From contig CM042010.1 of the NCBI GenBank assembly GCA_023525715.1, positions 83,081,894-83,145,893 of the forward strand: a stretch of 64,000 nt of DNA. The letters run 5' to 3'. Shown in pieces: positions 22,544-39,779 of this stretch. The notes beneath the pieces were generated by a model that searched no databases, was not told where the DNA came from, and worked only from the letters and a program-made list of their open reading frames with translations. This DNA is from Cichorium intybus (Eukaryota > Streptophyta > Magnoliopsida > Asterales > Asteraceae). The position numbers and the translations under genes were made by a program. Numbering within the stretch: the first letter of the stretch is position 1; every line of letters begins with the position of its first letter.

Positions 22544-23575
22544 GAAATCAGTCTGGCTTGAAATGGGAACAACGTTAGTCTAAGGTATGTTCATTGTAAT
22601 CTTAAATTTTGGTCAAACTTTGTTAAATCGATGATTGTAAGCTGATTCGTTGTTCGAATGTAATTCAAATCGAGGCATAAAAATAACTTAGAACAAATTT
22701 GACTTGAGATTGTTTTTAATGACCTAATTTTTTCAATTTTGGTAATTTTCCGGTTAAATTGGGTAATGGTGAATACAGTTAATTAGATAACGTTAATAAC
22801 TGAAGTTGAGAATGGTTAATTAGATAACGTTAAAATTATCCGACGGATGATGTTAAATCATGTTAGAAATTAACCAAATGAGAGCTGCAACAAGGATTCA
22901 GAGAGGGGGTGCACGACCTGTGAAATTGACAGCCGCCAAGCTCTTTTATATTCCTCGTCTCTTAGGTTATGATTTTTTTTCTCTTCTTTAATACAACGGA
23001 TGAAATATGATTCTCTGTAAATCCTTTTTGCTCATTTGTTTTTCACCTTTTTATGGTATTAGAGCTTCGTTTAAAAGCTACCATTGAAGCTCGAATCCCT
23101 GAATATCTTAATATAACAAATACCTGAACTTTGGGAGTTGCTTTATTGAGTTCAAAGTCATGTGCGAGTTCTACCATGAAACTCAATAGATGTCTTATTC
23201 TATCAATGGAATAATTATATATCTGTTTAATTAGCGTTCTTTTCCCTCTCCATGTAACGTTTTTTTTTAACCCGGATCTTTGTCACGCGGATATTTGTGG
23301 ATCCATTTCCGTGTGGAACCGGATTTGATATATGTCGTTCCTTCTCTCACCGCTTCATTTACTCACCGTTTTATCCTCTCCGCTTCTGTTCTTCACCATA
23401 AACCCTAATCGATGTCGGGAAGAGAAGGTACCGACTCCAACAATCGCCGGAAAGCAACGTGTCGTCTGAGATTATGGGCGGAAACGGCGTCTTCGACCGC
23501 TCCGTGGCACCGATGTACGGGATTTGACGAGTCCACCCCCGCTAGGGTTTCCGTCATCAAGGTAGTACCTAATAC
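22544..23575. other. Unassigned sequence between chromovirus and first gene fragment
   Basis: No long ORF. A C/T-rich, gene-leader-like stretch at 23330-23410 (ending in ATAAACCCTAATCG before an ATG at 23412) may be captured 5' UTR. Nothing else is recognised. Confidence 0.4.
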
Positions 23576-23740
23576 GAATTACCGGTAGATGCAAAGTTCG
23601 ATTATCTTATTTGGCTTCACTTTGCTGAAATCGACGTGAGCGTGAATTAGAAGGGGAAAAGAGTGTTCGACGTCTTCATAAACGATCCCTCCGGAAACTG
23701 GTTCAAAATTCATTCTTACAAACGAGTTTCCAAACAATAG
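23576..23740 (+). pseudogene. Malectin-like domain fragment
   Basis: The plus-strand frame reads FDYLIWLHFAEIDVSV, an in-frame TAG, then KGKRVFDVFIND. The WLHFAEI...RVFDVxIN pattern is typical of plant malectin-like carbohydrate-binding domains found in receptor kinases and in small LRR proteins. Only about 50 residues are present and they are interrupted by a stop, so this is a gene fragment. The longer minus-strand ORF over the same bases (23579-23896) has no family resemblance. Confidence 0.55.
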
Positions 23741-24040
23741 TCCGACCACCAGCTTCCCTGCTCCTAACAGAATCACAAATGCTCGAGTGCGTCCGCCGAA
23801 TCGGTACTGATTCGATACCTCCGACCCGAGCACAACCTCCGGTAGCTCTTCTGCCCTCTCTGTTACACTTTGCACTGTATTTCGACCCCTTTGCACTGTG
23901 TTTCGAACTCGAAGAGACGAAATCTAACCTCCGATGCCTAAACTAAGTTGATTCTCCTTCTTTTATCTTCAAAACTTTAGCGATTCCTTACCAATTGGAG
24001 ACCTGAATCGTTTTTTCTTTTATAAATTTTCACAAATTAG

Positions 24041-25769
24041 TTGCAATTTCAACATGTTGTTAGTGGTGCAATGGAAGGCATTAATGGTACATATCTTGAT
24101 ATGATTTGCTCCAATTACAGGAACTATTTTTGCCTATGGTGTCACAAGTAGTGGAAAGACTCACACCATGCATGTAAGTCTATCGCCTTTTTTTAATCAT
24201 ATTGTTCGATTATGTTTATATTTTATAAAGTTTTGAGTTTAGTTTATTTATTTTGTGCATCTTGATTCTTTATCATATACACAAGACAGGGTAATCAAAG
24301 GTCCACAGGAATTATACCCTTACATATAAATGATGCTTTTAGTATCATTGAAGAGGTATGCAGTTTATAAAAGCTTTTAATACAATCTAATAAATTAATA
24401 CTTTTTTCCAAGAAAAGATAAAATAATCTTTATATTTTTTCAGACCCCAGATCGTGAATTTCTTCTCTGTGTCTCATATTTGGAAATCTACGATGAGGTG
24501 AGAATATTCTTCACTCTGCATAACTAAAAAAGAATTTGATCTGTCATTTTTGCCCCTATAAGTTCTACAAATACACACACAAAGTTTATTTTTTATTTAT
24601 TTTCTTTTTTCTGTTTTGGGTAATATTCCACACTCTGTTTATTTCAGGTTGTCAATGACTTATTGAATCCAGCAGGACAACATTTAAGAATACAAGAGGA
24701 TAGTCAGGTAATTTATGCATAATTCAATTTCTATAAAATGTTTAAATGATTATAAATTATAAATCAAAATAATTTGTTGAAAATTTATTGCTTTCAGGGA
24801 GCATTTATTGACGGAATAAAAGAGGAAGTTGTGTTATCTCTTGCCCATGCTCTTTCTCTTATTGCAGCCGGAGAAGGTACACCTTTTTTAAAAGACCATT
24901 TTGCCCATACCTCACAACCTTTATGCTTTCACTTTTGTGAATCTAAAGGACTTATTGGTCTTTTCCCTTCTTTACTACATAACACAGACATGTAGGTTCA
25001 ACACATTTTAACTTATTCAGCATCAGAAGTCACACAATATTTACTTTGGTAACCATCTATTTATTCCAAAATAATATTAACCTTTTAGCCTTTTTTTAAT
25101 TTAAATATTTTTTCATATTCTTTTTATACTTTTAACAGACAATAGAGAGTAGTCCTTGTGGTGAAAATACTGAAGGCGAAGCTGTTAACTTTTCACAACC
25201 GGTAAAATTGTGTTCACACCACTTCTTTTTATCCAATAATTAATATACAAATTTTGTTAAATTAATTTTATATAAAATTAAAAAATGCATAATCTCATAG
25301 ATTTAGCAGGTTCTGAGAGCTCAAAAGCCGAAACAACTGGCATTCGTAATAAAGAAGGATCCTACATAAATAAAAGCCTACTAACTCTTGGAACTGTAAG
25401 GCATTTTTTGTCACAATTATTTTTTTCTTTTTGTTGAATTTAGAGTTTTTGTTAATTTGAAATTATTACAGGTTATATCAAAATTAACAGATGGGAGAGG
25501 CTCGCATATACCATATAGGGATTCAAAATTGACTAGACTTCTTCAATCTTCATTAAGTGGACATGGAAGAGTATCTGTAAGTCTTGATTCTCAATTTTAG
25601 TTGATATAAAAAGCATGTCTAATTGTTTATAAAATGTAACTTTTGGTCCTTTTACTTTTAGCTAATTTGCACTGTTACCGCCTCATCAACCAATTCAGAA
25701 GAGACACATAACACATTAAAATTTGCTCAACGTGCAAAACACATTGAAATCCATGTTGCTCAAAACAAA
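24041..25769 (+). pseudogene. Kinesin-7 motor domain fragment
   Basis: Exons at 24041-24086, 24121-24173, 24290-24355, 24444-24497, 24648-24707, 24798-24875, 25139-25201, 25291-25395, 25472-25576 and 25662-25769 encode consecutive parts of a plant kinesin-7 motor. Seen are the ATP-binding loop FAYGVTSSGKTHTMH, then EFLLCVSYLEIYDE, GAFIDGIKEEVVLS, switch [44 protein letters not shown] and ETHNTLKFAQRAKHIEI. Missing are the N-terminus, the exon part with the switch I NxxSSRSH motif (between 24875 and 25139), and the neck, coiled coil and tail. The acceptor before the switch II exon looks damaged. No working motor can be made. Confidence 0.88.
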
Positions 25770-26165
25770 GTATTAATATTTATAAATTGTGACCCTTTTT
25801 ATTTAGGGAAAATTATAAAAAAGGACTATATTTTGGGTTGTTTTGCGTTTAACTACTGATATTTTATTTTATTTTTTCCAGTCAAAACATAGAAGCCTCA
25901 AATCATTTTTCCAAGTCAATCTTTTTGACCTGTTATATCTAGATTCATAGGTAATTTTCCAAATTAAAAATGGTTAATTTGGAAAAATGTTTGAAACTTT
26001 ATGGTTTTAATGAAAAAAAAAAAGTATGGGTAAGTAAACATCACTTTTTTGGGCTTTGATGAGCTTTTATTATGTTAAATTTTTTACTTTTGTAAAAAAA
26101 TTGTTATTTCTAATTAAAGTAATTTATACAATAGAGTTAAAATTATATATTTATTGATGGTGCAG
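25770..26165. other. Non-coding spacer between captured fragments
   Basis: AT-rich, no ORF or motif; probably intron remains of the flanking fragments. Confidence 0.5.
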
Positions 26166-26310
26166 GGTGATGATAATTGATCTGGATGCTCATCAAGGAA
26201 ACGGTCACGAAAAAGATTTTCGAAAGCTCTCCATTGTGTAAAAGTTCAAGTGGGATGACCAAGTTGACCTGTACGTGAACCGAATATTCGGTATCTTGGT
26301 CTGGTAAAAA
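26166..26310 (+). pseudogene. Class IV histone deacetylase (HDA2/HDAC11-type) exon fragment
   Basis: After an acceptor-like TGCAG the frame reads VMIIDLDAHQGNGHEKDF, the metal-binding segment of the deacetylase fold (Asp and His of DLDAHQGNG are zinc ligands or charge-relay residues). GNGHEKDF is typical of the class IV enzymes. The frame then stops at TAA near 26238. This is one exon out of a whole gene and has no function as protein. Confidence 0.75.
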
Positions 26311-26390
26311 ATTTATTTCCCTTTTTGCCCTTGTAGTATATCGTTTTTTTTGTTGGTACAATTTGATGAAAATAAGAATTGGTTATGCAG

Positions 26391-28200
26391 GAGAATATGA
26401 CACGAATGTTGATGGTTACAGATGTTCATGAGATAATTAAAAGACACCAAGCACAAATTATCATTTCACCTAAACATCCCGACATTAGGTTATACTTAAT
26501 TTCTTTTAATCGGTTATCTTTTTTTTTTAATTTAATTTTACATTTTGTTTAACAACTTTTCCCGAATACAGTATTCGGAGACGTTCCCTTGATTTGCTTT
26601 ATGGCATGAGTCATGTCACAAATGCTAAAGACATTGTTGAAGAATTATTACAGGTATTCAATTTGAAGGGCATAATGGTAAAATTATGTATGCGACTTAC
26701 ACTTGTACTTTTTTAGTATCTTGATTCTTGCAACAGCAGATTTTGCAATGCGGGAAGAGTTGGCATTAAAAGTTGCTATTCTTGCCGAGAAATTTGTCCC
26801 TGATTTATCATGGTATGTAATTGATTGCATTTTATACTTCAATTAATTGACAAAGGAGGAGATTTTTTCAGTGATGACATTTGGTTCTGTGTTGTGCAAT
26901 TTGTCACAAACAATGAAGACATTCAAGTACCTTTTTTTCTTTATACTATTTTAATATTTTAATATATACCAAACTCATTTTTTTAAAGTCTCACAACTGA
27001 CTTTTTCATATAATTTATTAGTCTTATGCAGCATTAAAAGCTAGGGAGTATCTTGATAAGCCTGCAATACATGAGACAATAGTGAAAGTGTGTAAACTGT
27101 AAAGTGTAAACTCTCAATTTTTGTATTTTTTTAATCTAAAATCGATTTTTAGTTCTTTAATTTGTTTAAAATTGAACAGGTGAGTGCTTATTTACTCGGA
27201 GAATACAGCCATCTTTTAGCAAGACGACCCGGTTGTAGTCTAAAGGAAATTTTCAGCATCATATACGAGAACCTTCCTACTGTATCGTCCGTAGCAAATT
27301 ACGCTTTTGTGATTTACATTAAACGATCATCTAAAATCGTGTGCATTTTTTTTAATTTTCAGGACACCTACAATCTCCATTCTTTTAATAACATACGCAA
27401 AGATCTTGATGCACTCACAGCCACCAGATCCGGAATTACAAAATCAAATCTGGGCAGTATACAACAAGTCTGTTCACTTTTAACAATTTGTATAAAATAT
27501 CACTTGATTCTTTATTTTAAAAATTTAAATTATTTTTAAACATAATATTTAAATACGAGAGTTGCATTGATGCTGAGATACAACAAAGACCAATGGAGTA
27601 TTTTGGATTGAGTAGAAAAGGCGAGGCTTTAATGGATATATTAGCAGAAATGCCTAAATTCCCAGAACGCCAGGTATATTTATTATCTGGATTTCTTCAT
27701 ATAAATCTTTTTATATAATTTTTAATAAATTTTTATTTTGTTTTGTGAAGTCGTCACTGATTAAAAAAGCGGAAGATATGGGAGCTGACACAGCAGAGTT
27801 AAGTGCTATAAAGCTGCGTACACAACAACAACCATCTAACGCGATGGTGGTGACAGATCAACGCCCTGCAAATGGGGGCCCACAAGTGAATCATCAACTC
27901 GCCATGGTTATGATCCCAACCACAAACGATACGGTAAGGATCCTGTACACTGGATATTGTTTTATATTTACAGAACTATATTCCTCTTGACCAACCTTTG
28001 ACCCAATCAAACAGGGCTCTGACCATTGTTGACCAACCACAACCACAAACAACTGCTGTATTCTCGGGGATCTTTTAAGCCCATTGGCTATTGAAAGTCC
28101 AACTGGTGTATCTGGACATAATACTACACCAGCTGCGGATGATGCTTTAGCACTTGCACGTGTTGAAGACCAGGAAAATACCATCAATATACTCTCTCTC
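26391..28200 (+). pseudogene. AP-2 complex subunit alpha (alpha-adaptin) fragment
   Basis: Exons at 26391-26488, 26572-26653, 26717-26815, 26872-26926, 27022-27088, 27180-27290, about 27361-27470, 27554-27673 and 27751-27933, plus a last piece around 28056-28200, encode successive parts of the alpha-adaptin trunk and hinge. Recognisable are [90 protein letters not shown] and LLSPLAIESP. AP-2 alpha links clathrin to plasma-membrane cargo. A frameshift lies near 26720, and both the start and the ear domain are missing. Intron positions are kept, so capture was from genomic DNA. It is followed by PIGDIA, where the ear begins, then by unrelated sequence. Confidence 0.88.
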
Positions 28201-28325
28201 TTTTTTGCTTCCAAATTTCATAATTCTCATTAATTTGAGTTTTTTTAACCTTTTTGTTTTTTCACAGCCAATAGGAGACATTGCTATTCTTTGCGGTTTG
28301 ACATTCTATGTTAAATGCATATGAC

Positions 28326-28370
28326 AGGCGGGCCTTCCTCCAAGCGTGTTGAACATCGTGTCTGCTTGAG
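28326..28370 (+). pseudogene. Aldehyde dehydrogenase short fragment
   Basis: The frame reads AGLPPSVLNIVSA then a stop, close to the AGLPPGVLNVV(S/P)GFG segment conserved in the NAD-binding domain of plant aldehyde dehydrogenases. At about 15 residues it is too short for certainty; it is plausible as one more captured piece. Confidence 0.4.
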
Positions 28371-28808
28371 GTAAAAAGAACCATCCTGAACCCGAACTCT
28401 CTGAATACAAAAAACTGCTGAAATAATGCACCATCTGTACGAAATTGATGAGATTTTAAAAGACGAAGTCTCTAAATACAAAAAACTGTTGAAAAACGTG
28501 GAGTATGAGCCGAAACTAAAGGGTTAGCGACGAAAAATGAAAGAAAAGCTGGAGAAGAAGGTGAAGGTTTTTGGCAACTTAAAGGGGAAATCGCGAATAT
28601 TATTAGCTTTTAGTATGGGTAGCTTTTTCTTTCAGTTTATGTACCTTTATAAAGATCTTACTAGGCTTCTTATGATACATATGTATCAATTTTCCCAACC
28701 TAACAGCCGTTAATGAAGAAAATCATATCTAATACTTTTTATATGTCTCTAAAATAAGCTTCCACTTTCATTAACATGCATAAAATTTCGATAAAATCCA
28801 CCCTTCAA
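28371..28808 (+). other. Unassigned 3' part of the Helitron
   Basis: Contains a direct repeat (CTCTCTGAATACAAAAAACTG near 28399 and TCTCTAAATACAAAAAACTG near 28470). A short frame with KEKLEKKVKVFGNLKGK is seen around 28540-28590, but no family is recognised. Confidence 0.4.
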
Positions 28809-28836
28809 CCCGTGCTATGCACGGGAAGCCCACTAG
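28809..28836 (+). promoter_or_regulatory. Helitron 3' terminal hairpin and CTAG end
   Basis: Perfect 7-bp stem CCCGTGC/GCACGGG with loop TAT, then AAGCCCA and CTAG followed by T. This structure marks the end of rolling-circle transfer. A second CTAGT lies 8 bp downstream. Confidence 0.8.
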
Positions 28837-29555
28837 TTGACTAGTAATCCTGAACAAAGTTTTATATATTTATTTAATTTTTTCGACTTTAATATATTAA
28901 AGTAATTATACAATTATATATAAAGTGAGTTAAGAGATTGTAAGCATTGGGCTATTTCACTTTTAGCCTAGGTTTTCGATTTTACCCTGTAAATCTATTG
29001 GAGATCAAATCTATCCCATTTCTAAGTAAATAAGTCAAAATTGTCACTCTAATAAACTTCTAATGCGTTCTAGAGATTACATCTTTTATAAACGATAAGA
29101 TGAAAATTTGAATTCATAACTAGTAACTACGAAAGTTATATTTTATTAGCTTGGCACATCAACCTATATTAATTCAAATTATAGTAAAAAGTTATTTGTT
29201 TTTAGTTAGTTTGGAAAATCATGAAGCATCAAAATGAAGGTTATAATTCATAATGCTCATTTTACTAAAATTGATAAACCATCTTTGATTTCTCGAAAAT
29301 GTAATAACATCTGCCAAGTGCCATGGGGAGGCTTGGTCAAAAACCACTTATTTTGACCAAGAGAAAAAGAGAAATAGCCAATGTCCAGAAGAATACAAGT
29401 TTGTGGGTACAATTTTTCCATTAACTTGTCAATATTCAATGGAAAATTTCTATACACAAACTTGTATGTTCTGGTGCTTGTATATTTTTCTTTTTAAAGG
29501 TTCACTAGATCCTTGAAATAGTGATCTACCTAAATCTCTTTCATGCTGGTTTTCA
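28837..29555. other. AT-rich stretch, no gene recognised
   Basis: Only chance ORFs occur. The minus-strand frame at 29257-29457 is uninterrupted but resembles no family I know. Confidence 0.4.
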
Positions 29556-29740
29556 TGTTTTGGGAGGTTGGATTTAGATGGGATTTTAAATGGCACAGTT
29601 CTAGAACCACTTGGAAGACTAACAAATTTAACAAAATTAAGATTGAAGATGTCCGGTTCAGTGTCCTCAAATTTGTAAAATGGGGTTTTTCTAGTTTCAC
29701 TTGGGTAACTTGTCGAAGTCCATTCTCTAGATATCTCTAA
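29556..29740 (+). pseudogene. Possible leucine-rich-repeat protein fragment
   Basis: One plus-strand frame (from about 29569) reads LNGTVLEPLGRLTNLTKLRL and then GSVSSNL followed by a stop. The spacing of leucines (LGRLTNLTKLRL) fits an extracellular plant LRR, as in receptor-like kinases. Only about one and a half repeats are visible and the frame breaks, so this is a weak call. It lies outside the Helitron end at 28836. Confidence 0.3.
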
Positions 29741-34471
<4,731 letters not shown>

Positions 34472-34536
34472 GGAAGAAAGCATAATTATATTAAAATTTA
34501 ATCCAATTACTTTTACTTTTATGGGATATTTTTTCA

Positions 34537-35200
<664 letters not shown>

Positions 35201-35527
35201 ATTTTGTTGGATGATTGTAGCCAACTAAACTCTTAAAATATGATTATTCATCGAAGTTGGTTTTTTCCAAAAAAATCCCTTACAAAAAACTTTTAATTCT
35301 ATAAAAACTACTATTTTAAAATAGTTTCGGTTTAGCCGCTCGATATATTTTTCTATGAGTAAAAATCAAAATAAATGGTTGATGTTTGTCGAAAGAAAAG
35401 TAATTCACGATACAAACTATTTCCCCATAAAGAAACTATTCACTACAAACCGTATTATGGGTACCATGGAATAATAATTTATTTATATTTTAAAACCAAA
35501 ATATCAAAAATATTTATATTCGTTTTT
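35201..35527. other. AT-rich stretch, no gene recognised
   Basis: Contains degenerate phrases (GTCGAAAGAAAAGTAATTCAC, TATTCACTACAAACCG) resembling the lead-in to the Helitron-like tails at 35945 and 36437. No ORF. Confidence 0.4.
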
Positions 35528-35782
35528 TTATAACCGAGGACCCCATCCGACCCATCCTTTAGATAACCCTGATGAAACAACCTCGGGATCCACGCACACT
35601 TGGCAGCAGGGTGGTCCGGGTCAATCACCTACGGGGTAGAGAGGTGGCCAGTGGACATCCCCTGATTGAAACCTAACACTCTTTATGAGGAAAGGGAGTG
35701 AGTGAGATTTGATCTTGGAACCTCCTTTTGGAGAAAGAGAAGGAGTCCTAAGCCTTATCTACTAGGCCATCAGGATGATGGT
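35528..35782 (-). mobile_element. SINE-like tRNA-derived element
   Basis: On the minus strand a box-A-like TGGCCTAGTAG (35769-35759) is followed about 45 bp later by a box-B-like GATCAAATC (35714-35706), the internal RNA polymerase III promoter of tRNA-derived SINEs. The body continues to an A-rich end (TTATAAAAAAACG) near 35528, about 255 bp in total. No flanking duplication was confirmed. Confidence 0.5.
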
Positions 35783-36436
35783 TAAATATTGCACCACACC
35801 TCCGTTTAAATCGTAAACCATAAAGTCTGATCGTTACAACAAAACTATTTGCAACATGAAGCAATTCGTCGTTTACCGCATTGCATTTTTTTTGGGTAAC
35901 TAACCACCAAATGAAGTAACCGCTGACTCGGTATTATATATCGAAATGAACTATCGTTACCGCAGCATCGCGCAGGTATCCCACTAGCCGAATAACTACG
36001 TATTTATATTTGCATCCCATAAATTATTTGCCGAAATGAAACTAATGTTTCTTTAATCTCGACCTAAATTGCAATACGTTTTAATTTAAAATGGTAACAT
36101 AGTTTTAATTTTAACCCAATTATCCTGCAAAATAAAATAAACGATTACCCAACACCAACCTACTTTTATTGTTAACCAAAATAGATTATGTTTTCATATT
36201 TTTAACTGAATGTAACAATATACTTTAATTTTAACATAAATATTAATTAGTTATCGAAAGAAACCTATTCACCGCCTCCCCCTTCCTTTTAACAACTGTT
36301 GCATTACGCAGGTACTCCACTTCTAAGATTAGAACACATGGTCATTATTATTTTGAAGTGTTCGATAAAAATCTCTAAAACAAACATATGGAATTCCCGT
36401 AAAATGATACCAAAATCTTGCGAAAACAAATAGCCG
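35783..36436. other. Non-coding DNA with decayed Helitron-like tails
   Basis: Two segments resemble the Helitron terminus at 36437-36483: 35945-35984 (TACCGCAGCATCGCGCAGG ... CCCACTAG) and about 36255-36320 (GTTGCATTACGCAGG). Both have lost parts of the hairpin. No ORF. Confidence 0.4.
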
Positions 36437-36482
36437 AAAGGAAACTACTCGCCGTCCGCCGCATTGCGCGGGTACGCAGCTA

Positions 36483-36483
<1 letters not shown>
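36437..36483 (+). mobile_element. Helitron-like 3' terminus
   Basis: CGTCCGCCGCATTGCGCGGGTACGCAG then CTAG at 36480-36483, followed by T of a (TA)n tract. It is nearly the same as the terminus at 34441-34471, so it is a second copy of that Helitron family. The matching 5' end is not visible. Confidence 0.5.

Positions 36484-36573
<90 letters not shown>
36484..36573. repeat. (TA)n microsatellite
   Basis: About 90 bp of TA between a Helitron-like end and a MITE. Confidence 0.97.
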
Positions 36574-36576
<3 letters not shown>

Positions 36577-36941
36577 GATCGGGTGACGACTCTTTTTAAA
36601 ATGAGAACTTGCGAGGACACCTTAAAAAATTGAAAAAAAATAAAAAATATATATAAATAATAAAATAGATCATAGTACTATATCAGAGAAAAAAAAAGTT
36701 TCAAAAAAAAAACTTTTGGATCATTACTTTTTTTTATAATGAAATAATGATCCAAAATAAAAACAGAAAAATTGCATCATTACGTTTTGCAATGATGCAA
36801 ATTTTTTTTTTCAAATTTTTTTGTGATAATGAGATAGTACTATTCTCGATTTTATGATTTGTATTTTTTTATATTTTTTTTAATTTTTTTAAGGTGTCCA
36901 CGCATGTCCTCACCGAAAAAAGATTTTTCACCGGAACCGGA
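36574..36941. mobile_element. Foldback MITE, copy 1
   Basis: About 370 bp, AT-rich. The left end (GGATCGGGTGACGACTCTTT) and the reverse complement of the right end (GGTTCCGGTGAAAAATC) are imperfect inverted repeats. Internal palindromes (GGATCATTA...TAATGATCC and GCATCATTACG..TGCAATGATGC) make it fold back. No ORF. A related copy follows at 37095-37470, and both sit between TA arrays. Confidence 0.6.
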
Positions 36942-37654
<713 letters not shown>

Positions 37655-38060
37655 TGGCCACTCGTTATTATGATCAGTTACTAAAAAAGGCGGTGGCAAT
37701 ATTGTAATTATGTCCAAACCAATGGCAATTTCCGTATCACCTTATTAAAAGAGGCGGTGGCAAGACCGTAAATATTTCCAAACCAATGGCACTTTTCGTA
37801 TTAATTACTTTTGACAAAACCTTCCAAAATTACATTATTTTAAAATTCAACTTACGAGATCCTTTCCAAAACCCTCCATCCGTGAAACCCATCCCCGAAA
37901 CCCTAGATCTGCGTTTACGAGTCTCATTAATTGATATCGTTAGATCCGCCATTAATTCAAACACTAAACCTTCATCATCCTCATTTTTCAATGATTCACG
38001 AAACCCTAGACTATTATCCCTCATTCAATCATATATGATTTGCAAAAAACAAACATCAAA
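37655..38060 (+). promoter_or_regulatory. Subterminal and 5' UTR region of the Ulp1-like gene
   Basis: Contains a 64-bp tandem duplication (GGCGGTGGCAA at 37689 and 37753, with CCAAACCAATGGCA in each copy). The start codon is taken at 38061, where the phase fits the downstream exons. The overlapping ORF at 37786-38124 is in another frame and is not supported. Confidence 0.45.
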
Positions 38061-39176
38061 ATGTCTCCGAAGCAAAAATCATCAAAAGATTCAAACAAAG
38101 GAGAATCCGATGAAGAACCGTTGAAGAAAAAAGAAAAGCAACAACCAACACCACCTTCAAAGAAAAGTTCGAGGTTAGAATCGATGATTATTCCACCTTC
38201 TGATGATAAAAAAAACAAGACGACAGTGATAATAGAAGAAGAAGGCTTAGAATCGGACCATACATTGAAGAAAAATACAAAAATAAGCACTATATCTGAA
38301 GGTATATTCTTCTAAACTACCAATATGAAATGATTTTAGTTTGTTGTTTGTCAAAACATAAAGTAAACTATAAATTTGTTTCTATATCGATTTTAACTAT
38401 AAAATGAAACTATAATATTAACAATTAAAGTATGATTGTTGTATTTTATATACAAACATAGAACTATTAACCTGTGAAATGTTAACTGTTATAGCTAATT
38501 TATTATAGACTATATGTTATGTATAATTTCTGATAATCTAAAGTATCAATATACTCTGTTTAGGAAGTATCGAATTATATAACCTCTTATAATGTGAATG
38601 ATGACATTCAAATCATTGAAGTTAACTGTTAAATGTTTTTAAATCTACATCAAGGTTGAATGGTATATCACATGATGATGCATATAAAATAATCTGAATT
38701 GTGAATGGCAAATGTGTCTTGGATTATTTGAAACTGTTAGTTTTCAACAATATCATTCTTCAAATTCATCTTGATGACTCTTATACCAATAATGAATCTA
38801 ATTAATGTTGTTCCAATGTATATGTATTTTATTACAGATTGCATATTTTATGTTACATATATCTGAATTTTAACTAATATATTATACTGAATTGTCACAT
38901 TGTAGATTTCAAAAGATTGAGAGAGCCCCTGGTGCACAACCCTGTCATGACAGACTGTGTCATGCAGCAGCTCATGACAGTTCCAATGTCAATTCAAACT
39001 GAACACCAACTAAAGCAACTACACCAACCAACATCCCAAACAACCAAAACAGCAAATACAGAAGAAACAGAGAAAGGTAAATCAAATAAACAACAAAGTC
39101 AATAATAATATTCTAAAATCTCAATTAAACTGTGGATACTGATGAATAATATTCTTATTTTCTTTCAAATCTACAG

Positions 39177-39672
39177 ATATACCAAAAGAGAGAATGACAA
39201 AATCAAAGTTGAATTTGATTTTATCAAAACTAAAGAAACCAACTGGCAAAGAGCCCAAAAAAGACAAAGGTAAAGTAAATTCATCAAACATTCAACAGAA
39301 AATATTAAGGAGTGAAATAAATTTAAATATTACACTAACATATACTTTTGTCAGTTACATATGACAAGGGTACAGAAACAGCTGCAAAACCAAAAAGAGA
39401 TACAGGTAAAGAAACATATTAAGGATTACAATAAACTTAAATAATACAATAATATATAATTTTGTGACTTACAGATGATCAGGTTAAACAATTAGATGAA
39501 CGTGAAAAAGATACAGGTAAATGAACATTTTAAGCTGTGAAATAAATTTAAATATTACACTAACATATATTTTTGTCACTTACAGATAACCAAGGTACAG
39601 AAACTGCTGAACAGGGTAGAGAAGCTCCTACACAACCAAAAAGAACTGATGAACAACGAGAAAAAGATACAG
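39177..39672 (+). other. Symmetric microexons 3-6 of the Ulp1-like gene
   Basis: Exons of 93, 51, 42 and 87 nt, each bounded by AG...GT and each starting and ending in phase 1. They encode short charged cassettes (for example EQREKDTG). The 87-nt exon contains in one piece both motif types that elsewhere sit on separate 66- and 45-nt exons. The 51-nt exon uses a shifted acceptor (TCAG|TTACAT), because the usual TTACAG is mutated, but stays in frame. Confidence 0.65.
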
Positions 39673-39779
39673 GTAAAACAACATCTTAAGCAGTGAAATA
39701 AACTTAAATATTCCACAAACATATACTTTTGTGACTTTCAGATGATCAAGTTGGTGAGAAAACAAAAACAAAGTTCTGA

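Larger units (their letters stand above)
22544..28836 (+). mobile_element. Helitron with captured fragments of several genes (5' end not located)
   Basis: The right end is clear: a perfect hairpin CCCGTGC-TAT-GCACGGG at 28809-28825, seven bases, then CTAG at 28833-28836 and T. Inside are plus-strand, intron-containing pieces of at least five unrelated genes in sequence: malectin-like, kinesin-7, class IV histone deacetylase, AP-2 alpha-adaptin and aldehyde dehydrogenase. All are partial and all face the same way, the pattern known from gene-capturing maize Helitrons. No Rep/helicase ORF is visible, so it is non-autonomous. The 5' terminus (TC...) could not be fixed; the start given is only the edge of the chromovirus. 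Confidence 0.7.

Noticed and set aside
23579..23896. 105-residue minus-strand ORF
   Set aside because: The plus strand over the same bases reads as a malectin-like fragment; the minus-strand reading has no family resemblance.
24041..28200. Working host genes for kinesin and AP-2 alpha
   Set aside because: Both lack starts and ends, miss essential parts, carry frame breaks, and lie in one non-autonomous Helitron with other fragments.
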